From positions 33,674 to 97,673 of the forward strand of contig CDMY01000324.1 of assembly GCA_001179505.1 (NCBI GenBank): a stretch of DNA of 64,000 bases. The letters are read 5' to 3'. This DNA is from Vitrella brassicaformis (lineage: Eukaryota; Sar; Vitrellaceae). Below the pieces are notes generated by a model. The model was not told the DNA's origin. It did no database searches and saw nothing but the letters and a program-made list of their open reading frames with translations. A program made the translations under genes and the position numbers. This document shows positions 55,135 through 64,000 of the stretch, piece by piece (positions within the stretch are counted from its first letter, which is position 1; each line of letters begins with the position of its first letter).

Positions 55135-57320
55135 ATGGCCTCGCCAGCCCTCGACGCGCCGTTCTGGTCAGGCGAGGACGGGCCGGAGGTGTACTGTCCG
55201 TCGCGCTGGGGTGTGTGGTCGCCAAACGACCAAGAGTGGACATTCATGGTGCAGCAGATCTGGGAGGTGAGACCAAACACTGACATGAAGTGCATGCCAC
55301 ATGCAGCAATGCCGCAAGTGTGGTTCTCTTGTGATCAGGAGGAGAGCATGGCGCTCAGGTGTTCGTCGCACAGCGACGCTCCCCGCATCCCCAAGATCAT
55401 CCACCAGATCTGGCTCGGAGGCAACCAGATACCGCCGGAATGGTACGGCAGACACACATCCGCACATAGCTTGTCACAGGGAACACAACGCTCTCTCTTT
55501 CTCTCTCTCTCTGTGTGTGTGTGTGTGTGTGTGTGTGAGTGTTCAGTATCCCGTGGATGGAGTCGTGGAAGCGCTACCACCCTGACTGGGAATACAAGTG
55601 GGCATACAGTTTGGATTGCGCACTACTCTGGTTTTCCTGCATTGGACTGCGTGTGGTCAGGCTGTGGCAAGATGGCGACCTGGAGAATCTCCCGTAAGGA
55701 ACGCAAAGCCAACAGCACCACACAACGTTGCAATGCATTGACGTTTGTCCTGCCTGCCTGCCTACCTGCCCGTGTGATGGTTGTGTGCAGGCTGCTGCCC
55801 CGCTGCCGTGCGTTGATAGCATCGGCCTCCAACCCGGCAGAGAAGGCCGATATACTGCGGCTGGAGGTGGATGGGCATCAGAGAAGCCTGCCTGGCATGA
55901 GAGAGGGATGCCGTCGTCGACTATGTGTCTGTCGCCTGTGTGTCTGCTATCTGTCAGCTGTTGCGGCTGTTTGGTGGGCTGTATGTGGATGTGGATTTTG
56001 AGTGCCTTCAGCCGATGGACCGACTCCACCACACGTACTGTACCTACGCCGCTATACGACGCCCACCTGCCTGGCCTGCCGTGCGCGGCGGCATTACTCT
56101 CTCCTTCTGTCCGCTGCGTTGTTTTGCTGAGTGCCTGCAGGTGTGACTTCTACTGCGGCGCTGCGAGCGTCGGCGTATTCGAAATCAACAACGGCCTCAT
56201 CGCCGCCAAACCTGGTCGGCCCTTGGCACACACGGACGGGAGAGGGATGGCGGGGCGGAAGGTGTGCATGCCATGCCATGCCATGCGTGGTCTGTCTGGT
56301 CTGGGTGTGGTGTCCCTGCCCTGCGCGTGCCTGCCTGCCTGCCTGCCTGCCTCACACGAATGACATGTGGTTCGAACGTTCAGGTAGTGCGCTGGTGTGG
56401 TACCTGCTGGAGCGCATCGGGCTGGCGTGGGTGGAGTGGGGCAAGGAGGACGTCGACCCCAAACACCAAACATTCCACATTCTCAACCAAAAAGGGTGCG
56501 GTGCGTTCGTAGAGTAGACAGACACTCATAAAGGGAGGCGGGCAACACCACACCACACCACACCCTTCCCCCTCCACATCCCCACTTCTGTCTGTCTGTG
56601 TGTGCTTGTCTTGTTGTCCTTTGTCTGTCAGGGCCTTCTCGCTGGAGATGCTTCACAGTCTGGGTGTGGTGCCGCGTGAGATGATGGGCCTGGCTGGTGT
56701 GGGGGGTGCGGACACCCGGCAGCCCACCCCGGCTGAGCAGGTGGCCATGAGCATGGGGGCCGACCTGGGCGGCGGGGCGGGGGCGGGCAGGAAGCCCAAC
56801 GAACCATTTGCACCATTCATCGCAACCACAGGTACTCCCTACTGCAGCTGGTGAGAGAGGTCAACACCTGCAAACGACTGACTGATGTGTGGCAGGTCCC
56901 GGCTTCTTCACGCGGGGCATCATGCGCTACTTCCGTGACCGCTTCAACCCTCCCCCCGCCCTGCCCTCCGCATCCGGACCCTCCAGCAGCTCGGAGTCGT
57001 CATCGGCCGCAGCGGCCTCCGCACCATCGCCCGCCCCCATCGACTACAGCGAGAAGTGCGTGGTCTTCCCGCCGCGGTTCTTTTTCCCCACACCCAACAC
57101 GCAGCACCGAGACCAACACATGCAGCCGGTGAGCATAGCCCGGAAGGGACACAGTTGCGTGAAGGAGGCGAGGCATACCGACTTGTCTGTCCTCCTTGTT
57201 GTGTGTGGGGGTGTGTAGGGTGAGCGTCATTATGGCGAGTGTTCGTTGGCCGTGCACCACTGGCGGCGGACGTGGCGCGCACCCACGCCGGGGCAGCAGG
57301 GCGGGCCGACGCCGCACTAG
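55135..57320 (+). CDS. GT32-type glycosyltransferase (DXD sugar-binding family) (11 exons, 397 aa)
   Basis: Exons: 55135-55266, 55339-55442, 55547-55597, 55661-55693, 55791-55866, 55958-56034, 56141-56214, 56384-56495, 56632-56831, 56896-57128, 57219-57320; all phases agree. The protein matches the family typified by OCH1-like mannosyltransferases: RIPKIIHQIWLGGNQIPPE, then MESWKRYHPDWEYKLW, ADILRLELLRLFGGLYVDVD with the DVD metal/nucleotide-sugar motif at about 143-145, then GVFEINNGLIAAKPG and, near the end, AVHHWRRTWR. The usual N-terminal signal anchor of Golgi members is not seen; the start here is soluble (MASPALDAPFWSGEDGPEV). A cytosolic location or a missed upstream exon is therefore possible. 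Inserts rich in Gly, Ser and Ala (about 250-330) are lineage-specific. Likely reaction: hexose transfer from a nucleotide sugar; substrate unknown. Confidence 0.82.
55491..55537. repeat. Compound (CT)n(TG)n microsatellite in glycosyltransferase intron
   Basis: It lies just upstream of the TTCAG acceptor of exon 3 and forms its pyrimidine-rich tract. Confidence 0.75.
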
Positions 57321-58268
57321 CTGCTGTTGGGTTGCACGAGGAGGAAAGTGGCGTGAAGGTCACTCACGCGTGTCGCGGGATGGATGGATGATCCCCGTGC
57401 ATGTGTGTGTTTCTGCCGGTCAATGCGATGCGATTGTGTGACCAGTTTTTGTTCCAGTGGTTTGTTGAGTGATTTGAGCCCCTACTGCACCCGTTGTCGG
57501 ATAGAAATGCGTCTCATTTTGTCTGACGGCGGGTGTTCACGAACAAACCAACAGGAGAGAGAGATGATGGAATAGCTTCCTGTGTTTTCAGCCATGCATA
57601 CGACTGGGATGCTTTCGAAGCTTTGGAGACGATTGATTTAATGCGCGTTCGTTGTCCCACCCATCCATCCATCCCCATGTGTTATCCCTCTGTCGGACCC
57701 CATCCATGCCATACCATGCCATGCACCCCTTATCGGTAGGTACCACACGAGAGAAGACACCCACCCAGTAGACCCAGCCGGTCAGTCAGTCAGTCAGCCA
57801 GCCAGCCAGAAAGCAAATCACAGCCCAGCTAAGGCAGCCAGCCCATAAGTATACACACACCATCCTACCTATCCTAAGTAGGTGGAGTGAACATTGCATC
57901 GGGGGCAGGTGGATGAGGTGGGGTGGGGTGTGGGTGTGAGTGTGTCCATCCTAGTTGCCCTAGCCGTCCCTAGCCGTCCCTAGTCGTGCAGCACAGCATC
58001 AGCATCCATCCATCCTGTGGGGTGGGGTGAGGAGGGTCACTCATGCAACAAGGGGGAGGGCTTCGGAATGCAGCAGACCACCCACACACATGGCACGGAA
58101 AACACATACATCCGATTGAAAGCCACAGACAGACAGCCGTCCGACTTTCTTTCTTTCTGGCTTGGCTGACCTCCGAAGAAAGAGACAGCGGCCTGGATGA
58201 GTATGATGACGACCCTCCAGCAGCGCTGCCGCCACACGCCGCCCACCTCGTCCTTCCTCAAGTGGCAC
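57321..58268. other. Intergenic, short tandem repeats
   Basis: No supported gene. Tandem GTCA/GCCA units lie at 57781-57808, CATC repeats near 57661-57674, and CCATGC units near 57707-57724. A minus-strand frame at 58495-58037 has no convincing features beyond one hydrophobic stretch. Confidence 0.4.
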
Positions 58269-58700
58269 TCAACCCTCCCAGCGCTGCCGGGCGCGACGCT
58301 CGAGTGGCCAGGAACCTGACGGCCAGACGCGAGACCAACACTGCAACGAAGAAGGCGCAATGGAGTTTTGCACCTTATATGGGTGATCTGCGCGACGATT
58401 GTCGTCGGCGTATGACGAATTCTCCACCACCGTGGCCCGGCCAGCAGCAGCGCCACCATCGGCGCATCCACCTTCCCCCTGATCATCGTGTTCATTGCCG
58501 CCTTGCAGAGCCTTCCTCAGGTCGCGTTCGGTGGCTGGTGGCCTATAGTCATCCTGTGTGGGTGCGCGGCGCTGCTGAGCAGCGATTTTGTCCTGGATGT
58601 CCTCGAAGACCGATGACGTCTGGAGGTAGTCCAGGAAGAGGCAGGGGATCAGGATGTTGGCCACCACCAGCAACACCTGAGCCAGCTTGCTCGGCAACAT
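58269..58700 (-). CDS. Hypothetical small membrane protein
   Basis: From ATG 58700 the frame encodes a hydrophobic N-terminal segment (KLAQVLLVVANILIPCLFLD, about 5-24) that could be a signal or a membrane anchor. Polar sequence follows (SSVFEDIQDKIAAQQRRAPT; ERDLRKALQGG). The open frame continues upstream to 59126 but without recognisable features. The final ~50 residues look like read-through of non-coding DNA, so an intron to another frame is likely. Coding status is uncertain. Confidence 0.3.
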   Translation of the reverse strand: MLPSKLAQVLLVVANILIPCLFLDYLQTSSVFEDIQDKIAAQQRRAPTQDDYRPPATERDLRKALQGGNEHDDQGEGGCADGGAAAGRATVVENSSYADDNRRADHPYKVQNSIAPSSLQCWSRVWPSGSWPLERRARQRWEG

Positions 58701-59106
58701 GTACGAAAGGAGGAAGGGGAAAGGAGGAAGGGCCAAAGGGCCTCCTCGGGAAGAAGCTCGCGCCACGTAAACGGAGGAGAATCGCGGAATAATGGAAGGC
58801 CCGCCCAGCCATTTTTCTTCGGTGTCGGGTACGATGGACATGCGCCAGCGTCTGCAGCAGTGGAAACAGGGCAAGGAAGGGTAAGAACGCCCATCCGAAC
58901 ACAGATCTCCCACCTCTGCCGCATTCCAACCTCTGATCTTACCTCCCATGTGTGTATGACGCAGGGATCGCAGCCACACAGGTGCGCAGCGGCGAGATCC
59001 GAGTGCAGGGCCAGCGCGGCTGAGGAGCGGAGTCGCGCCTCTTCGCCAGAATGGTGGTGGTGTAGGGGGGCTGCGGACGAGTGGCAGTGCGGGCAATCTA
59101 AGAGCC
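58701..59106. promoter_or_regulatory. Divergent intergenic region
   Basis: This lies upstream of the Q/P-rich gene (+) and of the doubtful minus-strand gene. No distinct element is recognised. Confidence 0.3.
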
Positions 59107-60852
59107 ATGGTGGGCAAGGACGCCAAGCGAGATCATGACAATCGGACGCCCGGACGGGTGAGCTCAAGGCGCGACATCTTTGCCATGTTTGCAATGATGT
59201 TTTCTTGCTTCTTCTTTGCAGATGTACCGTCCTGGTCTTCCCGAGCCGCCGTCCAAGACCCCCAAGGGGCTCAACCAGCTGCCCATCCAGCGGCCTCTCA
59301 AGCCTGTAGCGCAGATCGCGGGCAGCGGGGAGGGGCGGGTGGCCGATGGAGGGATGCAAGGAGGGACCGACGAGGGCAATAGCAAACGGTGAGGAGATCC
59401 GTCTAGAGAGAAAGAAGGACACAGTTGATGGCTCACGGCTTGTGTGTGTGTGTGTGTGTGTTCAGTGTGTCGGCTGTGGCGTCGACGGCACGAGAGATGG
59501 TGTTGATAGACTTCTCCGAGAGTGAGCTGGAGTCGCTGCTGCAGCGGGTGGTGGAGGAAACGCTCGAGCGCAAGCTCAAGCCGGTGTACGACCTGCTGGC
59601 CGCCGTAGAGACCACCATTCAGCAGCAGCAGGGGCAGCAGCAGGGGCAGCAGCAGGGGCAGCGGGGGGCGGAGGGGACACTGGCTAGTGGGGCGGCGGGC
59701 GTAGACATAGCTAAGGAGAAGGAGGGTGGCATAGAGAAAGAGGGGAACAGGGGGCCGAGGATGAGCATCGCCTCAACCAAGTCAGCACATGACACCCCCA
59801 TCGACAGACAATGTTCATATAAAACACATCCATTGTCCATTTCCTCTCTCTGTTTCCCTCACTCGTTCAGGCCAGAGCCGTCCGTCAAGAGTAGCCATAC
59901 CGACACAGCCCCCATCGCCACACAGACCACACTCAAGACCTCCCCTCCCCCTCCCCCTCCCCCACCCCCGCCCCAGCAGACCACAGAGAACAACACCAGC
60001 CTCCCGCCGCTCTGCCCCACATCGACCGTCGACACGACAGTGGGTGTTGCTGCTGCTGACGGTGTTGGTTTTGGTTTTGGTGTTGGTGTTGGTGTTGGTA
60101 GTCGTCGGTCGCACAATCCGCTGGCGTGGCTGGACGAGGAGGAGCTCGAGGGCACACCCCACCAGATGAGGCTGGCCAAGCTCATACAGGAGCAGGAGGA
60201 CAGCGAGGAGGGAAAACTGGCGGACAAACAGGATAGGTATGTCGGCCGGTGGGGTGGGTATGGGCCACTGTGGGGTGTGTGATCTGTATTTCTGTGTGTG
60301 TTCTGTCCTGCGTGTGTGTATGCAGTGGTATGTCTAATACTGGTGGGGACGCCATCGTCGTGTCCGATACTACACCCGAAAGCCGCGTGTACACTGGCAG
60401 GTATGTGTCCATACACACAAGTGGCCATTTGAGACATGTCGAGAGTTCTGTACGCAGTCGCATCAACGAGGTGGATTCTGCTAAGTTGGCGGCGCTGCGT
60501 CGCGACGGCCCGCTATCGGGCGGCCATGGGGCGACGGTCACGGGGGAGGAGCTGGGGGTGGGGTTCTCGCCCCTCAGTGAGCGAGTGACGCCCCTCGGCC
60601 GCCACCCCGCCTCTGCATCCAACAAGACAGGCAGCAAACCACACGAGCCCACGGTACGGTCGGCGTATACGAGACACCCACTACACTGTCCTTCTGTGCA
60701 TCTGTGTCTCTGTGTGTGGTTTGTTTGTGTTGCAGAGCGAGCTTCTGAGCCGTGTGCATGACCTGTTGCGGGACCGCAGACGCAGCCGTGAGGGCGGCCA
60801 GGGCAGCGACGCCCACTCGTCACCCCGCCCCAGCGACAGGGCCAACAACTGA
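59107..60852 (+). CDS. Disordered Gln/Pro-rich protein, unrecognised (7 exons, 428 aa)
   Basis: Exons: 59107-59157, 59222-59388, 59466-59780, 59871-60236, 60326-60400, 60458-60653, 60736-60852; in frame over 428 residues. One segment looks structured: VLIDFSESELESLLQRVVEE, continuing as a helix (TLERKLKPVYDLLAAVETTI). A QQQQGQQQGQQQGQ tract follows, then a run of ten prolines, a GFGFGVGVGVG stretch encoded by a GTTTTGGTGTTGGT-type repeat, a helical block (QMRLAKLIQEQEDSEE) and a basic C-terminus (SELLSRVHDLLRDRRRSREG). The repeats suggest DNA slippage shaping the protein. No domain was recognised; a cytoskeletal or basal-body scaffold is only a guess. Confidence 0.65.
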
Positions 60853-61619
60853 CCTACCCACAGCCACACAGACAGACAGACAGACAGACCGATGGATCGA
60901 TAAATAGATGGCCCATGCAGGCAGACAGACAACAATGGGAAGCGATTGTAGCCGCACGTAGCTATGGAGAGGTGTGGAGAGTTGGCTGACTGTGTGTCTG
61001 CTGCCTGCAACATGCGATGGGCTGCCTGTGTGTGATATGGCTGGACTCATGCAGACAGCTGGTGTGCTGTGGTCATTGAAATATTGAAATGCTGCTGTTG
61101 CAACGGTGTGTCGCTGACGGCGTCCACCACCAGCCGCCAGTGGACCAGCTGCGGGAGTCTCGGAAGGATGCAACAGCACTCACGAAAGAATGCACCGTGA
61201 TGTGGGTCTTCATTATGTTTGCTCACGCTAGGCAAATGCTCTGTCCGTCATGCATGATCATCGATTCGGTAACTTGTCGCTGCGATGTGCAAGAGGGTAA
61301 GCACCGGTAGGCCACTCATGAAGACCAGACAGATTAATGACCGCAATGGCTTCACTCCTCCACAGTCCCTCCCTCCCTCACAGTATACATGTGTTTTCTC
61401 TTGTTGTCTTGTGTTTGTCAGATACAGAACCGATTTGCGCAGATTCGGATGCGAAAAAGGAGAAGAAGAAGGAGTGAAGTTTGAATGAATGCAGGAAGAT
61501 TCGGCTCGGCATGCATGCGCACAAGTGGTGTCCATGTGGCTGTCTGACTGGAGTGTCTGTCAGCAGAATGTGTGTTCGAGGTTGATTGGTGTACTGCGTT
61601 GATTCATTCACTACGCCAG
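60853..61619. other. Intergenic, no gene recognised
   Basis: Two short + strand open frames (61089-61310, 61285-61488) have no family features. A (CAGA)n run lies at about 60868-60888. Nothing here resembles the missing upstream part of FGAM synthase. Confidence 0.4.
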
Positions 61620-61865
61620 CCCACCGAGGCTTACCCCTTCAACCCCAACGGCTCACCGCAAGGCATCGTCGGCCTCTGCAGCCCTGACGGCCGCCACCTG
61701 GCTCTCATGCCACACCCCGAGCGATGCATCCTCACCTACCAGTGGCCGTACGCGCCGCAAGGGTGGACCAAACAGCACAGGGAGGGGGAGCTGTGGGGCC
61801 GGCACGTGGCGCCCTGGATCAAAATGTTCCAGAATGCACGACAGTGGTGCGAGAGAAATGCGTAG
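61620..61865 (+). pseudogene. purL: Orphan C-terminal exon of FGAM synthase (PurL)
   Basis: The frame encodes PTEAYPFNPNGSPQGIVGLC, SPDGRHLALMPHPERCILTY, then QWPYAPQGW and WIKMFQNARQWCERNA before TAG. This is the conserved end of the glutamine amidotransferase domain of phosphoribosylformylglycinamidine synthase, the fourth step of de novo purine synthesis. The catalytic His and Glu of the amidotransferase triad (PHPER) are present. The nucleophilic Cys and more than 1000 upstream residues are not in the preceding DNA. A splice acceptor (ACGCCAG) sits just before the homology. The open frame has no ATG before the motif. It is most likely a relic or partial duplicate; a distant upstream exon set beyond the preceding gene seems unlikely. 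Confidence 0.75.
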
Positions 61866-62323
61866 CTGCTGGGTCGGTGGCTAGGTGGTTGCGTCAGTCG
61901 GGGAGCTGCTTGTCTCGTGTGTGCGTGATGACTGGCTTGTCTTTTTCCCTCTGTCACTCTCCTCTGTGTGGTGTGAATCATATTATGCTGGCCGATCGAC
62001 CAATGGGGTCATTTTTTGAATGTCGTGTGGCGTGATCGTGTCCGTCGGTCCGTCCCGAGAGAGGGAGGGGTACCGGCGCGTAAGGCCCTCTAGCTAGATC
62101 TCGCAGTGGCGGGATCCGTAGGACACTTTTCGTGTGTGTTTATGTGTGTGACAGTCAGTTAGGTGTGTCTCTGTCTGTCTGTCTGTCTGTCTGTGTGCAG
62201 CGACCGATCGCCCACTGAATACGCAGACGTACACACAATCGCAATCAATCAGACTCCCCACTCCCACACTCACAAGCAATTGCAAGCGACCCGAAGCAAG
62301 CAATCGGGTGTGAGTCGAGAGAG
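61866..62323. other. Intergenic, promoter of the BI-1 family gene
   Basis: Contains a (TCTG)n run at about 62169-62196. No gene is seen. Confidence 0.35.
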
Positions 62324-63510
62324 ATGGTGAGCGGTGACGTGGAGAGCCAGACGCCCCTCATCGGGCAGCGCGGCCAGCTGGTGACCAAGGACATCGAAGT
62401 GGACATTCGCAGAGACTTCATCCTCAAGGTAGCTTACCCACGTGTCGATAGATGTCTCACATCAGCTGACTGAGCGTGACTTGCTTTGTCCCTGTTGTTT
62501 GTGTCTCCGTGATCAGGTCTATGGGATACTCGCCACGCAGATCATCCTCACCGTCCTCGTCGCGCTGCCCTTCGTACTCGTCGACGCCGTCCAGAGTCAG
62601 ATGAGACACACACAAAGACACACACACAGAGAGAGAGAGAGAGAGAGGGACACCGTCGTGTCTGACTCGTCTGTATGTCTGTGTGTGTGTCTCGGTGCAT
62701 GCAGCGTTTGTGCGCGACAACTCGGGCCTGATCGGCTTCGTGACCATCCTGAGTGTGTTCGCCTTCCTCATAACCTTTTCGCTGAAGCCTGAATGGATCA
62801 AAACGCACCCCTACGGACTAATCGTGAGCCGCGGACAGCGAGACACACAACAAAGAGGGCCATCCATTTCATCTCTCTGTGTCGGGTTGGCAGACGCTGT
62901 TTGGCTTCACCGTCGTGGAGGGCGTCTTCATCGGAACGCTGTGTGTGTTCCTGACACCCTCGACCGTGCTGTTCACCGTGGGTGTGGGTGTGGTGATCGT
63001 CGGATCGCTGACGGCCTGGGCGGTCTTCGCCAAAGCCGACTTCACAGGTACACACACGGCGACACGTGACAGCCACACTCAACCACACACACGCAATGTC
63101 TTGCAGGTTACGCGCCGTTCGTCTACGTGGCGGGGCTGGTGTTTTGTGTTGTTCCTCATCGCCGGCCTCCTGTTGATGCCATTCCTGCCTGGCGTACGGA
63201 CAACTCAGACAAGACACAGAGGACACACACATGTGACTCGCTGCGTGTGTGTCTCTTTGTGTGGATTGTGCAGGTGTCCGTGTTCAACATGGTCATCTCA
63301 GCGTTGTTGGTGCTGTTCTTCTCGGCCTACCTGGTCATCGACACGCAGGCCATATTGGGCGGCCAACACAAGTATCAGTTCACAGTGGACGACTACGTCT
63401 TCGCCGCACTGGTGAGCCCCACCCCCAACACGCGCAGTGACATACACGGCAATCAGTGTGTCGTGTTGGTCCTGTAGGCGATTTACCTCGACATCGTCAA
63501 CATCGTATAA
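62324..63510 (+). CDS. BAX inhibitor-1 / TMBIM family membrane protein, frame break in exon 5 (7 exons, about 237 aa)
   Basis: Exons: 62324-62428, 62517-62595, 62705-62823, 62894-63047, 63107-63193, 63274-63411, 63478-63510. Family features: a short cytosolic N-terminus (DVESQTPLIGQRG; DIRRDFILKVYGILATQIIL), multiple hydrophobic helices (GFVTILSVFAFLITFSL; GFTVVEGVFIGTLCVFLTPS; VSVFNMVISALLVLFFSAYL), then YLVIDTQAILGGQHKYQFTV, DDYVFAAL and AIYLDIVNI. These proteins act as calcium leak or pH-sensing channels of the ER/Golgi and modulate cell death. In exon 5, upstream phase gives GYAPFVYVAGL, while the downstream part (FVLFLIAGLLLMPFLPG) lies one base out of frame. A single extra base near the GGGG at 63132-63135 would explain it. 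The protein ends unusually early after NIV. Confidence 0.8.
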
Positions 63511-64000
63511 TTCTGATCCAGCTGCTCTCTGCATTCGGACAGCGCAAGTGAGAGCAAGGCCGACAGACAACAGGGGACAAGGGAAGGACAGCCACACAAG
63601 ACTGACTGACTGCCTGACTGACGACGTGTAAGAGAGATCAATGGTTGACAGACTTCTTGATTGATGAATGCACTCACATTCATTCAAGTCACTGATATGA
63701 TGGGGTGAAATGTATGTAGAAAACTGAGTATCTGCACAAACGGCACACCATCCGTTCATCCATCCACCAGCGCACGCACATGCTGTCGGTGTCTTGCGAC
63801 TGCGATGACACATCATGCACGTAACTGCCATTTCACACCTCTTCGCACAAGACGAAAACAACTCAAGACGTGCAAGAGGCACCGAGAGATGGCCACACAT
63901 CATTCGAATGCCGGCCGCTGTTCTCCACCCTTCCCCCGCCCCCATACTGATGTGCCGTTCTTCCTACACGTGCGTCGCATGGCAGTGGGCTGCATGTGAG
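63511..64000. other. Terminal non-coding stretch
   Basis: I see no gene in the last 490 bases. Weak tetranucleotide repeats (GACT at about 63600-63620, CATC at about 63756-63767) are present. Confidence 0.35.

Overview
This window looks like nuclear DNA of an alveolate alga, most likely a chromerid such as Vitrella. That is inference from four things seen together: GC-rich DNA, many short GT-AG introns in nearly every gene, a plastid-type methyltransferase with a signal-like N-terminus, and strongly microsatellite-laden introns. No tRNA, rRNA, CRISPR, transposon or bacterial-style operon was recognised. Exon boundaries were worked out by hand from splice dinucleotides and phase. Where all exons sum to an intact frame, the protein length is given.

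Layout. 0-9.5 kb: an unrecognised basic protein (-), a secreted GH13 alpha-amylase fused to four PAN/Apple domains (-), a tandem C2-like tail-anchored protein (+) and a DUF2237 protein (-). 9.5-20 kb: an unrecognised 780-aa protein (+), an acidic-tract protein (-), two small paralogous genes in opposite orientation, and a coiled-coil gene with puzzling frames (-). 20-22.6 kb: an ankyrin-like gene (+), the first copy of a 2.7 kb duplication, carrying a 2-base frameshift. 23-30 kb: an NPF-motif multipass membrane protein (-), a MYND zinc-finger protein (+) and an HflX-type GTPase (+). 30.3-43 kb: a roughly 40-exon gene (-) matching the kinetochore protein ROD/KNTC1.

43.7-64 kb: a plastid-type methyltransferase (-), the intact second ankyrin-like copy (+), a proline-rich/F-box-like gene (+), a large LRR/TLDc-like gene (-), a GT32-type glycosyltransferase (+), a doubtful small membrane protein (-), a disordered Q/P-rich protein (+), an orphan C-terminal exon of FGAM synthase (+) and a BAX-inhibitor-1 family membrane protein (+) with a one-base frame break.

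The genes do not form one pathway. They are housekeeping, secretory and lineage-specific genes packed closely, often head to head, with as little as 44 bases between divergent start codons. The most unusual items are the amylase-PAN fusion, the alveolate ROD homologue, the duplicated ankyrin-like gene with a 213-base identical core, and the orphan purL exon.
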